NCBI RefSeq assembly: GCF_900129235.1
Contig: NZ_FQUV01000011.1
Location: forward strand, 1-64,000
Direction of reading: 5' to 3'
Length of the DNA stretch: 64,000 bases
From: Litoreibacter ascidiaceicola
GTDB lineage: Bacteria; Pseudomonadota; Alphaproteobacteria; Rhodobacterales; Rhodobacteraceae
This document shows, piece by piece, positions 51,873 through 60,884 of this stretch. Below the pieces are notes generated by a model that ran no database searches, was not told where the DNA came from, and was given only the letters and a program-made list of their open reading frames with translations. The translations under genes were made by a program, and so were the position numbers. How positions within the stretch are numbered: the first letter of the stretch is position 1; every line of letters starts with the position of its first letter.

Positions 51873-52877
51873 TTGGCGGTCACGCTCAAAGACGTTGCAG
51901 AGCGCGCAGGCGTTTCCCGCTCCGCTGTTTCCCGCACCTTTACCGAGGGTGCATCGGTATCGGAAAAAACCCGATCGAAGGTTCAAAAGGCTGCTGACGC
52001 TTTGGGCTATAGCCCGAATGCACTGGCGTCATCGTTGACAACTGGCCGAACCAAATTGATCGGGCTGGTTTCCAACAATTTTCACAACCCTATATTTTTG
52101 GAAGTATTCGACGGGTTCACCAAGGGGTTGCAAGCCCGTGGTTTGAGGCCATTGCTGGTCAACCTCACGGATGAGGTCAGTCCGGAAAACTCGATCCGTA
52201 TGCTGCGCGCCTATTCGGTCGATGGCGTCATAGTCGCGTCTTCCACCTTGCCCGCCAGCTTTGCCGAAGCCTTTAAAGATGCGGGCGTCCCGGTGGTCCA
52301 TTCCTTTGGCCGTCAGTCGGCAAGCCCCAAGGTCAATGTGCTCGGGATCGACAATATCGAAGCGGGCCGGTTGGCCGCAACGACGCTTCTTGCCCGAGGT
52401 TACAAACGCGTGGCCTTTATGGGGGGGCCGAAAACCGCGACCTCGACACAGGACCGTCTGAAGGGTTTTGAGGAGGTTATAACAGCCGCGCCGGATGTCG
52501 GGCTGTCGGTGAGTTTCGCCAGCAACTATTCTTTCGATGCTGGGCGCACAGAGATGACCCAATTGCTGCAATCCAACCCTGCCGAAGCGTATTTTTGCGG
52601 TGATGATGTGCTGTCCATCGGCGCGTTGTCTTCCATTCAAAGTGCCGGAAAAAGAGTTCCCGAAGACATTGGCGTCATTGGTCTGAACGACATGGAAATG
52701 GCTGGTTGGCAGAATATCAACCTGACGACGATCCATAACCCGATAAAGCAGATCATCGCTTCTTCGATTGAGCTGATTGAATCGTCGTTGAACGATGACA
52801 CGCGCTACCCCGAAGCGCGACTGTTCGCGTGTCACGTGGTCGAGCGCGGAACCTTGCGCCCGCTACCACAGCCCTAG
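51873..52877 (+). CDS. LacI family regulator, likely of the inositol regulon
   Basis: 334 residues. Headpiece TLKDVAERAGVSRSAVSRTF with hinge SPNALASSLTTGRTKLIGLV, then the sensor domain (FHNPIFLEVFDGF, SVDGVIVASST, VLGIDNIEAGRLAATTLL, YFCGDDVLSIGALSSIQ). TTG 51873 is the start, after GGGGGGCATAAT. It is the last gene of the ABC operon that begins behind the TGCAACCGGTTGCA operator, so it probably regulates itself, the importer and the iol genes. Confidence 0.85.
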   Translation: MAVTLKDVAERAGVSRSAVSRTFTEGASVSEKTRSKVQKAADALGYSPNALASSLTTGRTKLIGLVSNNFHNPIFLEVFDGFTKGLQARGLRPLLVNLTDEVSPENSIRMLRAYSVDGVIVASSTLPASFAEAFKDAGVPVVHSFGRQSASPKVNVLGIDNIEAGRLAATTLLARGYKRVAFMGGPKTATSTQDRLKGFEEVITAAPDVGLSVSFASNYSFDAGRTEMTQLLQSNPAEAYFCGDDVLSIGALSSIQSAGKRVPEDIGVIGLNDMEMAGWQNINLTTIHNPIKQIIASSIELIESSLNDDTRYPEARLFACHVVERGTLRPLPQP

Positions 52878-52898
52878 GTTGTGATCCTAAGGCTGTGG
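52866..52898. terminator. Hairpin shared by convergent genes
   Basis: CCACAGCC (52866-52873) and GGCTGTGG (52891-52898) form a perfect outer stem extended inside by TAGG/CCTA. It overlaps the stop codon of the LacI gene and lies before the end of the convergent dehydrogenase gene. No clear T-run, so terminator function is likely but not certain. Confidence 0.5.
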
Positions 52899-52910
52899 CT
52901 TGAGGTCGCT

Positions 52911-54065
52911 TTATCTGAACATCGGCGGGCGTGCGTCCAGCCAGATTCCGTCTTTCTTACCCGACTCTGCAACGGCATAGACCGCCGCCATTGACCGCAG
53001 GCCATCTTCAGCCCTCGGATAGAGATTGGCCGCCGGATCCATGTCGCGACCTTCCTTGCGCGCGGTGATCGCTTCGGCCAGATCGGTATAGATATTGGCG
53101 AAGGCCAGCGGCATCCCTTCGGCATGACCAATGGTGACGCGGGTGGTTCGGTCAGCTTCGGGCGAAAGGTTCGCCTCGCCCCGCTCGATGATTTGAAGTC
53201 GTTCACCAAGAGGCATGTAGTAGAGTTGGTTCGGGTGCTCTTGCGACCAGCGCAATCCTCCGGTTTCGCCAAAAACCTGAATGCTGAGGCCGTGTTGGCG
53301 GCCAATGGCGATGGAACTGGTCCAGAGCCGCCCAACCGCACCGCCATCCATGCGGAAGTTTACCATCGCGTCATCTTCGAGCGTGCGAACGTCGATACAT
53401 GAAACGGTATCTGCTGCCAGTTTGGTCACTTCCTGACCAGTCACGAAGCTGGCCATGTGCATCGCGTGGATACCACAATCAGCGAACTGAGCGGACACCC
53501 CAGCTTGAGCCGGATCATACCGCCAGCGGACGCGGGGGTTGTCGGCATCGGCTGCGTCGGCGTGGTGTCCATGGGCGAATTCGGCGTTGACCAGCCGGAC
53601 CTTGCCGATGTCACCACGGGCGACCATTGCTTTCATGTGGCGAACCAGAGAATAGCCCGTGTAGCCGTAGTTGACCGCGCAGATGTTGCCTGTTGTTCGG
53701 GCAATTTTAACGATCTCTTCGCCTTCCTCCACCGTCATGGTCATGGGTTTTTCACACAGCACGTGAAAGCCGTTTTCCAAGAACGCTTTGGTGATTTCGA
53801 AGTGGGTCGAATTTGGTGTCGCAACTGTCACTAGATCAACGCGGTCATCACGCTTTTTCTCGGCACTCAGCATGTCTTGCCAGCCACCGTAGGCACGATC
53901 GCCAAGGCCCAGACTTTTGCCGTAGTCGATGCCTTCTTGTGGCCGGTGGTCAAGCGCACCCGCAGTGAACTCGAACAGGCTATCAAGTCCGGAGCCAAGC
54001 CTGTGTGCCGGTCCGATCTGGCTGCCTTCGCCGCCACCAATCATGCCCCATTTTAGTTTCTTCAT
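52911..54065 (-). CDS. Gfo/Idh/MocA family oxidoreductase (inositol-cluster type)
   Basis: 384 residues. N-terminal KWGMIGGGEGSQIGPAHRLG, catalytic-side CEKPMTMTVEEGEE, and QFADCGIHAMHMASFVTGQE with the conserved Asp/His region. Similar dehydrogenases accompany iol genes and act on inositol isomers or inosose derivatives. Last gene of the minus-strand iol-linked operon. Confidence 0.85.
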   Translation of the reverse strand: MKKLKWGMIGGGEGSQIGPAHRLGSGLDSLFEFTAGALDHRPQEGIDYGKSLGLGDRAYGGWQDMLSAEKKRDDRVDLVTVATPNSTHFEITKAFLENGFHVLCEKPMTMTVEEGEEIVKIARTTGNICAVNYGYTGYSLVRHMKAMVARGDIGKVRLVNAEFAHGHHADAADADNPRVRWRYDPAQAGVSAQFADCGIHAMHMASFVTGQEVTKLAADTVSCIDVRTLEDDAMVNFRMDGGAVGRLWTSSIAIGRQHGLSIQVFGETGGLRWSQEHPNQLYYMPLGERLQIIERGEANLSPEADRTTRVTIGHAEGMPLAFANIYTDLAEAITARKEGRDMDPAANLYPRAEDGLRSMAAVYAVAESGKKDGIWLDARPPMFR

Positions 54066-54128
54066 GGCATATGTCTTTCGCTAAAATCTATCTTGCAGGT
54101 TTTGTATTCGGGCAAATGTCGCGTTTTC

Positions 54129-55016
54129 CTAGAACCCGATGCTTTCGAGGTATTTGCGGTTGCTTTCCGCGTCTTCCAACGGGGTGCCGGGCATCGATGG
54201 GTCGCAATCCTGCTCGACAGTGCACCAACCTTCGAAACCAGCATCGAGCAGCACTTGCCGCACAGCCGGGAAGTCGACGTCGCCTTGGCCGAGGTTGCAG
54301 AAAATCCCCTGACCGCAGGCTTTGTAGAAGTCGGTGCGCTTGTCGACCACGTCAGCCTTTACCGCGGGATTAATGTCTTTGAAGTGCATGTAGCTGATCC
54401 GGTCGACATGGCGCTTCATGAACGCGACGGGGTCGAAGCCCGCATAGGAGTGGTGGCCGGTGTCAAAGCAAATTTTCAGGATGCTTTCGTCGACCTCTGA
54501 CAACAACCGCTCCAGCTCGGGTTCGAAATCCATGAACCCGCCTGCGTGGGCGTGTATGCCGACGGTGAGCCCGTATTCTTCCGTTCCCATTCTGGCGATC
54601 GCTGCGATCCGATCGCGGAATGCTGCCCATTCCGCATCTTCCATTTGTTCAGCCTCGTCCGCACGACCTGCCGTGGGTGCGCGACGCGGGGAGATGCTAT
54701 CAATCAGCACCAGATGCTTCGCCCCGTGCGCAACAAGCGCCTTGCAGGTCCGAACGGAGGCGTCCATGACCTCATCCCACTTCGCCGCATCATGGAAGGG
54801 CCGAAAAACCACCCCGCCGATGATACCAAGGTCGTTCTTGGCCAGCTCATCGGCCAAAATGGCGGGGTCTTCCGGCATGTAGCCGATGGGTCCAAGCTCG
54901 ATCCCTTTATACCCGGCCTTGGCACATTGCTGCAGGACGGATTGCCAAGATGGGTAGGCTGGATCGGACGCAAACTCGATGCCCCATGAACAGGGCGCGT
55001 TACCTATTTTGATCAT
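54129..55016 (-). CDS. IolE/MocC-like TIM-barrel protein (sugar isomerase/epimerase or inosose dehydratase)
   Basis: 295 residues. It begins IKIGNAPCSWGIEFASDP, followed by AGYKGIELGPIGYMPEDP and metal-site motifs VGIHAHAGGFM, CFDTGHHSYAG, YMHFKDINP and WCTVEQDCDPS. The layout is that of the inosose dehydratase/MocC group, and the operon context supports 2-keto-myo-inositol dehydration, the one iol step otherwise missing here. ATG 55016 gives the family start. Confidence 0.8.
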   Translation of the reverse strand: MIKIGNAPCSWGIEFASDPAYPSWQSVLQQCAKAGYKGIELGPIGYMPEDPAILADELAKNDLGIIGGVVFRPFHDAAKWDEVMDASVRTCKALVAHGAKHLVLIDSISPRRAPTAGRADEAEQMEDAEWAAFRDRIAAIARMGTEEYGLTVGIHAHAGGFMDFEPELERLLSEVDESILKICFDTGHHSYAGFDPVAFMKRHVDRISYMHFKDINPAVKADVVDKRTDFYKACGQGIFCNLGQGDVDFPAVRQVLLDAGFEGWCTVEQDCDPSMPGTPLEDAESNRKYLESIGF

Positions 55017-55030
55017 AGTCTTGAACCTTA

Positions 55031-56134
55031 TCAGTAGTCTTTGAGCGTGACCCAAGCCTGCTTCTGGCTGGAATCAAGCGCAGCCATAACGACGCGATTG
55101 ACCTCCATACCTTCGGCAAAGGTGGGCCAGATTGGACGGTTTTCGTGGATCGCGCGCAGGAAATCACGCGCCTCGATGATGATTTGGTCTTGGTAGCCAG
55201 TGCCATGACCCGGCCCCTGACAGAATGGCAGGTAATCCGGATGGGCAGGGCCGGTCAGGATTTTGCGGAAACCGCGTTCAGCCTCCGGCCCGTCCATTGT
55301 GTAGAGGTGGAGCGCATTCTGGTCTTCCTGATCGAAGCGGATGGCCCCTTTGGTTCCATGGATCTCGTAGGCGTAGCCCATTTTGCGACCTGTCGCGACA
55401 CGGCTAAAGAACAAGTGCCCCTGCGCGCCACTGTCAAAGCGGACCATCATCTGGGCTTGGTCATCGTTGGTGACAGGCACGTCGCCACGCGTCTTGTGCA
55501 CGGTTTCAACCGATGCGCATAGCGCTGCAATTGGCCCGATAATCGCCCGCGCTGCGTTGATCATGTGCGGGGCCAAATCCCCCATGGTACCATTCGCGTC
55601 GCCATCTGTTCGCCACGAAGCTGGTGCTTTCGGGTCGGCATAGAAATCTTCTGTGTGCTCGCCGCGAAACCATGTGATGTCGCCGATGCGCCCGTCCGCT
55701 ACCAGCTGTCGGGCATATTGAGAGGCAGGTGTGCGGATGTAGTTGAAGCCGACCATGTTTATCGCACCTGCGCGCTCTGCGGCGGCGACCATGGCGCGGC
55801 TGTCTGACAGATCGGCGCCCAGCGGTTTTTCGCAAAACACGGGCTTGCCTAGGGCAAAGGCGGCTTCGGCAATTTCGCGATGGGTTTCTTGTGGCGAGGC
55901 GATAATAACTGCATCAATGTCGGGGTCGTTAACCAACACCCGCCAGTCGGTTGTTGCGCGGGCGAATCCGAACGATTTGCGGTACCGCTCAGCTGACTCC
56001 TCGGACCTTGCGCAAACCATCTCCAACTTGGGCCGGAGAGGTGTATCGAACACGCCGCCAACGGCTGAATAGGCTACAGCATGCGCCTTGCCCATATAGC
56101 CCCCGCCGACAATCCCGACCTTCAATTCCGTCAT
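55031..56134 (-). CDS. Gfo/Idh/MocA family oxidoreductase
   Basis: 367 residues. KVGIVGGGYMGKAHAVAYSA is the Rossmann start, CEKPLGADLSDSRA carries the family Lys, and MGDLAPHMINAARAIIGPI the catalytic-side residues. GAGAAGGACGTTGCA precedes ATG 56134. It is the first gene of the minus-strand operon; the LacI operator lies 27 bp upstream. It probably oxidises an inositol isomer or glycoside. Confidence 0.85.
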   Translation of the reverse strand: MTELKVGIVGGGYMGKAHAVAYSAVGGVFDTPLRPKLEMVCARSEESAERYRKSFGFARATTDWRVLVNDPDIDAVIIASPQETHREIAEAAFALGKPVFCEKPLGADLSDSRAMVAAAERAGAINMVGFNYIRTPASQYARQLVADGRIGDITWFRGEHTEDFYADPKAPASWRTDGDANGTMGDLAPHMINAARAIIGPIAALCASVETVHKTRGDVPVTNDDQAQMMVRFDSGAQGHLFFSRVATGRKMGYAYEIHGTKGAIRFDQEDQNALHLYTMDGPEAERGFRKILTGPAHPDYLPFCQGPGHGTGYQDQIIIEARDFLRAIHENRPIWPTFAEGMEVNRVVMAALDSSQKQAWVTLKDY

Positions 56135-56160
56135 TGCAACGTCCTTCTCAAAAAACCGAT

Positions 56161-56174
56161 TGCAACCGGTTGCA
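56161..56174. promoter_or_regulatory. LacI-type operator between the divergent iol operons
   Basis: TGCAACCGGTTGCA, identical to the site at 48276, located between the divergent genes at 56134 (minus) and 56256 (plus). One bound repressor could silence both promoters. Confidence 0.8.
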
Positions 56175-56255
56175 AAATGCGTAACCTTGTTTGGCACAGG
56201 TGGTCAATAAGAAATGTAGCCCACCCGAATTTGAACCTGCTTTCAGGAGAACGCC

Positions 56256-58121
56256 TTGGGACAGCCTACAGTAACCTTGACGACCGCGCAGGCAATTGTT
56301 CGATACCTTGCCGCCCAGTTTATCGAAATTGACGGCGAGAAGACGCGGGTGTGCGGCGGCGGGTTTGGTATTTTCGGCCATGGCAATGTGACCTGCCTGG
56401 GGGAGGCTCTTCATGCCCACCAAGACGAACTGCCGCTTTATCGTGGTCAGAACGAACAGGGGATGGGGTTCGCCGCCGCAGCCTATTCCAAAGCGCATCT
56501 GCGTCGTCGCTTCATGTTCTGCACCGCGTCTGCTGGCCCCGGCACGGCGAACTTGCTGACGGCAGCAGCGCTCGCCCATGCAAACCGCTTGCCGATGCTG
56601 ATGCTTTGCGGCGATGCATTTCTGACCCGATTGCCCGACCCTGTCCTTCAGCAATTAGAGCATTTCGGAGATCCGACGTTTGGAGTTAACGATGCGTTCA
56701 AGGCGGTCAGCCGCTATTGGGATCGGATCACCCATCCTGCACAGATTTTGCAGTCCCTGCCCGCCGCTTTGAATACAATGCTGGATCCGGCGGATTGCGG
56801 TCCGGCGTTCATTGGCCTGCCGCAGGATGTGCAGGGGTGGACTTATGACTATCCGCTGTCCTTTTTTGACGAGCAAATACACCGCATTCGTCGCCAAGCT
56901 GCTGACGAGGAAGAGATTTCAGACGCAGCGGCTCTGCTTAGCTCTGCAAAGCGCCCGATGATCATCGCAGGGGGTGGTGTTCAGTACTCCGGTGCCGTGG
57001 CAGAACTGACCAAATTCGCCGAAGCGCACGGTATCCCGGTCGTGGAAACCATCGCGGGTCGTGCCAACCTGCTGGACGATCACGCCCTGAACATTGGCCC
57101 AATCGGTGTCACAGGATCGGACTCGGCAAATACCATAGCGGAGAAGGCTGACGTGATCTTGGCCGTTGGCACGCGGTTGCAGGACTTCACAACAGGCTCG
57201 TGGACGGCTTTCGCCCATGACGCCCGCATCATCGGGTTAAATGCTGCGCGGCATGACGCGGCCAAGCACATGTCGATGACGGTAGTCGGTGATGCAAAGC
57301 TGGGGCTGGCTGCTTTGGATGATGCATTGGGCGGCTATAAATCACCGTCTGACTGGACTGTAATGGCGCAGAATGAGCGCGCCAAGTGGAACGACTACGT
57401 CGCTGAAAACACCCGCATCAAAAACGGGCCTGCGTCCTACGCGCAAGCGATCGGTGCGGTGAATGCCGCATGCGATCCGCGTGACCGCGTTGTGGCTGCG
57501 GCGGGTGGTTTGCCTGCCGAGGTGACCGCGAACTGGCGGACGCTTGATATCGGCACCGTGGACGTGGAGTTCGGCTTTTCGTGCATGGGGTATGAGATTG
57601 CAGGCGGCTGGGGGGCTCGTATCGCCCAAGCGGAAAAGGAGCCTGATAAAGACACCATCGTGTTTACCGGTGACGGATCTTATTTGCTGATGAACTCCGA
57701 CATTTATTCCTCGGTACTGACCCAGAAGAAGTTGATCATTCTGGTTCTGGATAACGGGGGCTTTGCGGTCATCAACAAGCTGCAAAACAATACCGGGAAC
57801 GAGAGTTTCAACAATTTGATCGCCGACACACCAACCGCCACGCATCAGGTGAGTGTCGATTTTGAGGCCCATGCGAAGTCGATGGGCGCGCTGGCGGAAA
57901 CAGTTGATGCGCCCTCGGGGCTGGCGGAGGCATTTACCCGCGCCAAAGCCGCTGACCGCACATACGTGATTTGCATGAAAGTCGACCCTTACGAGGGTTG
58001 GACCACGCAAGGCCATGCTTGGTGGGAAGTTGGCACGCCGCGTATTTCCGAAAGCGGGAAGGTACGCGCCGCCCACAAGGATGTCGAAAGTACACGTCCG
58101 AAACAGCGAAAGGGCGTGTAG
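56256..58121 (+). CDS. iolD: 3D-(3,5/4)-trihydroxycyclohexane-1,2-dione hydrolase (IolD)
   Basis: 621 residues of the thiamine-diphosphate enzyme family. IolD opens the ring of the dione to 5-deoxy-glucuronate. Visible: FGHGNVTCLGEALH near the N-terminus with the catalytic Glu-region, the central domain PMIIAGGGVQYSGAV, and the ThDP motif FTGDGSYLLMNSDIYSSV ending near VLDNGGFAVINKLQ. Start TTG with CAGGAGAACGCC upstream. First gene of the rightward iol operon. Confidence 0.9.
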   Translation: MGQPTVTLTTAQAIVRYLAAQFIEIDGEKTRVCGGGFGIFGHGNVTCLGEALHAHQDELPLYRGQNEQGMGFAAAAYSKAHLRRRFMFCTASAGPGTANLLTAAALAHANRLPMLMLCGDAFLTRLPDPVLQQLEHFGDPTFGVNDAFKAVSRYWDRITHPAQILQSLPAALNTMLDPADCGPAFIGLPQDVQGWTYDYPLSFFDEQIHRIRRQAADEEEISDAAALLSSAKRPMIIAGGGVQYSGAVAELTKFAEAHGIPVVETIAGRANLLDDHALNIGPIGVTGSDSANTIAEKADVILAVGTRLQDFTTGSWTAFAHDARIIGLNAARHDAAKHMSMTVVGDAKLGLAALDDALGGYKSPSDWTVMAQNERAKWNDYVAENTRIKNGPASYAQAIGAVNAACDPRDRVVAAAGGLPAEVTANWRTLDIGTVDVEFGFSCMGYEIAGGWGARIAQAEKEPDKDTIVFTGDGSYLLMNSDIYSSVLTQKKLIILVLDNGGFAVINKLQNNTGNESFNNLIADTPTATHQVSVDFEAHAKSMGALAETVDAPSGLAEAFTRAKAADRTYVICMKVDPYEGWTTQGHAWWEVGTPRISESGKVRAAHKDVESTRPKQRKGV

Positions 58122-58159
58122 ATGCAGCCGATTGAACGAGTGACTGCGGTGGCCGAGAA

Positions 58160-59143
58160 ATGAAACAGCTCCTCGATGGCATCAAAGCAAATAACTTTGT
58201 GATCGTGGGGCGGGCCGGTATGGATTTTTTCCCTGATCCGCCCGGCACCAAGACCGAAGACGGCGTGATGTTTACGGCGAGCCTTGGCGGCTCGTCGGCC
58301 AATATCGCGGCGGGGATTTGCAAGCTTGGGGGCAAGGCTGCCTTGGTCACGCGGGTCAGTGATGACAGTATCGGACGCTACTGCGTGAATCAGTTGAAGC
58401 ATTACGGGGTAGATACACGCTATGTGACGCCCGTTGGCGGTGAATTCCGCAATTCGCTGGCGGTGTATGAAAGCCGTGTCGAGGACCACCAGTCAGTCAT
58501 CTACCGCAATGGCGCCGCCGATTTTCAGATGGATGAAAGCGACGTTGCTGCGGTGGATTACAGCCAATATGGCGCGTTGATCACGGCGGGTACTGTCTTT
58601 GCGGCAGAGCCGTCGCGGACGGCCACTTTCAAGTCCTTCGCCTTGGCCAAACAGGCCGGTTTGCCGATTATTTTCGATGTAGATTACCGTCCGTATTCGT
58701 GGCCGTCCCCGCAAGTGGCGGAAGAGATTCTGAGCCGCGCTGCGACCGAGTGCGACATGATCGTAGGCAATGACGAAGAGTTTGGCTTCATGGCCGGCGA
58801 TATTTCCAAAGGTCTTGATAAAGCCCGTGCGTTGTCTGAGAACACAGCCAAAATCGTCGTGTATAAAATGGGCCATGAAGGGGCGATCACCTTTGCACAA
58901 GGCCGCGAAATTCGCACAGGTATCTATCCCGTCGAGGCACTGAAACCCACGGGTGCAGGTGACAGCTTCATGGCTGGAATGATGACATCTCTTGCCGAAG
59001 GGTATGATCTGGAAGACGCAATTTTGCGTGGGTCTGCCTGTGCCTCAATCACGGTGTCGCGTCCCGGCTGTGCTCCGGCGATGGCTGATACACCGACACT
59101 CGACAAATTTTTGGCCGATCACCCCGGCCCAACCGACGCTTAA
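58160..59143 (+). CDS. iolC: 5-dehydro-2-deoxygluconokinase (IolC)
   Basis: 327 residues of the PfkB sugar-kinase family. FVIVGRAGMDFFPDPPG is typical of IolC; TASLGGSSANIAAGICKLG is the first PfkB signature and LKPTGAGDSFMAGMM the second, with the catalytic Asp. It phosphorylates 5-dehydro-2-deoxy-gluconate. 38 bp after iolD and 12 bp before iolB. Confidence 0.9.
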   Translation: MKQLLDGIKANNFVIVGRAGMDFFPDPPGTKTEDGVMFTASLGGSSANIAAGICKLGGKAALVTRVSDDSIGRYCVNQLKHYGVDTRYVTPVGGEFRNSLAVYESRVEDHQSVIYRNGAADFQMDESDVAAVDYSQYGALITAGTVFAAEPSRTATFKSFALAKQAGLPIIFDVDYRPYSWPSPQVAEEILSRAATECDMIVGNDEEFGFMAGDISKGLDKARALSENTAKIVVYKMGHEGAITFAQGREIRTGIYPVEALKPTGAGDSFMAGMMTSLAEGYDLEDAILRGSACASITVSRPGCAPAMADTPTLDKFLADHPGPTDA

Positions 59144-59155
59144 AGGAGCCCGCCC

Positions 59156-59998
59156 ATGCATATCGCCCCGTTTGACAACCAGAACAAACCGATCGTAGAT
59201 GTCGAGGATCCGACCGTTCCGCTGAACTATTTCAACATCGTTAAGCTGAAGAAGGGCGAGGCCTTTGAATATGTCGTTCCGGGATACGAGACCTGCATCG
59301 TACCGGCGACAGGTACTGTGGATGTCGATATCGAAGGCTTTAAGGCGGACTCGCTGGGGCATCGCGTAGAAGATGTCTGGGACGGTGAACCGGAGGGTGT
59401 CTATGTACCCACTGCGGCCCGCGCCACCATGGTGTGCCAGTCGGATGAGGCGGAGGTGTTCGTTTGCGGCGCACGCTATGACAAGGTGCTGGAGGCGTTT
59501 ACCGTCCGTTCGGATGAGCTGGACAGGGTGCAATACGGGTCTGACGACACCAAGACCCATCGCAAGATCAAACATATCCTAGGCACGAAGTATCACGGCA
59601 AGGTGGGCCGCTTGCTGGTGTCAGAATTGTTTACTGTGGGGGAAGGGGGCTGGTCCGGATTCCCGAGCCACAAGCACGACACCGACCGCCTGCCGGACGA
59701 GACCCGCCATGATGAAACATACAACTTCCGGTTCAAGCCGAACCACGGGTCTGGTGTGCAAATGCTCCAACGTGAAGATGGCAAGGCCGGAGACGCCTAT
59801 CACATCGTAGACGGATCGACGATCTGCATTGATAACGGGTATCACCCCTGCGCGGTGCTGCCAGGATATCAGATGTATTATTTCACCATTCTAGGTGGTT
59901 TGTCACAGCGCTCGTTGGTCCAGTATTTCCAGCCGTCCCATGCCTATCAGATCGAGACGATTCCGGGCATCAAGGACATGATAGCTAAGTTCAAATAA
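59156..59998 (+). CDS. iolB: 5-deoxy-glucuronate isomerase (IolB)
   Basis: 280 residues forming the double cupin of IolB. KLKKGEAFEYVVPGYETCIV, GGWSGFPSHKHDTDRLPDET (metal His pair) and YHIVDGSTICIDNGYHPC, then YQMYYFTILGG are family blocks. It isomerises 5-deoxy-glucuronate to 5-dehydro-2-deoxy-gluconate. AAAGGAGCCCGCCC precedes the ATG. Confidence 0.9.
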   Translation: MHIAPFDNQNKPIVDVEDPTVPLNYFNIVKLKKGEAFEYVVPGYETCIVPATGTVDVDIEGFKADSLGHRVEDVWDGEPEGVYVPTAARATMVCQSDEAEVFVCGARYDKVLEAFTVRSDELDRVQYGSDDTKTHRKIKHILGTKYHGKVGRLLVSELFTVGEGGWSGFPSHKHDTDRLPDETRHDETYNFRFKPNHGSGVQMLQREDGKAGDAYHIVDGSTICIDNGYHPCAVLPGYQMYYFTILGGLSQRSLVQYFQPSHAYQIETIPGIKDMIAKFK

Positions 59999-60052
59999 CG
60001 CGAATGCACTGCTCCGATTACACGCTGATTTCCACTTGAAGAAGGATGGCCC

Positions 60053-60880
60053 ATGCCTCTCGTTACACTTGCTGAAGTTATGCAGCCCGCCAAAGCAGGC
60101 GGATATGCTGTTGGGGGGCTGGTCACGCTAGGCTGGGAAGATATGCGCGCATTTGTGGCGGCAGCAGAAGCGGAAAACTGTCCAGTCATCTTGCAAGCTG
60201 GCCCCGGTTGCCGGGCACATACACCCCTTCCTGTTTTAGGGGCGATGTTCCGGTATTTGGCCGAAGCCGCCAGCGTGCCTGTGGTGGCTCACCTGGACCA
60301 TGGCTATACGTTTGAGGAGTGCAGGGAGGCGCTGGACAGCGGGTTCACATCCCTGATGTTCGATGGATCGCGAAAGCCGCTGGCCGAGAATATCGCCGAA
60401 ACGAAGGTGATCGCGGATATGGCCCATGCCGCTGGAATATCATGCGAAGGCGAGATCGGATTTGTCGGGTATGCCGACGGTGAAAGCTCTGCGGGGACCG
60501 ACCCGGAAGAGGCTGCCCGCTTTGCCGCCGAGACTGGGGTGGATGCAATGGCCATTTCGGTTGGAAATGTGCATTTACAGCAGGACAAGGAAGGCGGGCT
60601 GGACGAAGACCGGATCGCCGCCATTCAGGCTATGACAGATGTGCCTCTGGTGATACACGGCGGCTCTGGCGTTCCGGTGGAGCAACGCGGACGTCTGGCG
60701 CGAACCACGAACATCTGCAAGTTCAACATCGGGACAGAGTTGCGCATGGCATTTGGCGCGGCCATGCGTGCGGCGGTGAATGCGGATAAGGACAGGTTCG
60801 ATCGCGTATCAATCCTCAAGGAAACACATGATCCGATGGTGAAAGCGACGCGTGGCGTCCTCGCTGTTTTGAAAGGTTAA
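60053..60880 (+). CDS. Class II aldolase of the fructose-bisphosphate aldolase family (IolJ-like)
   Basis: 275 residues. AHLDHGYTFEECREALDSGF holds the catalytic Asp and the first zinc His; EGEIGFVGYADG and LVIHGGSGVPVEQR hold the further zinc and phosphate residues, and CKFNIGTELRMAF the C-terminal signature. In this operon it most likely splits 6-phospho-5-dehydro-2-deoxygluconate to malonate semialdehyde and dihydroxyacetone phosphate. Many iol operons use a separate iolJ for this. Confidence 0.85.
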   Translation: MPLVTLAEVMQPAKAGGYAVGGLVTLGWEDMRAFVAAAEAENCPVILQAGPGCRAHTPLPVLGAMFRYLAEAASVPVVAHLDHGYTFEECREALDSGFTSLMFDGSRKPLAENIAETKVIADMAHAAGISCEGEIGFVGYADGESSAGTDPEEAARFAAETGVDAMAISVGNVHLQQDKEGGLDEDRIAAIQAMTDVPLVIHGGSGVPVEQRGRLARTTNICKFNIGTELRMAFGAAMRAAVNADKDRFDRVSILKETHDPMVKATRGVLAVLKG

Positions 60881-60884
60881 GAAA

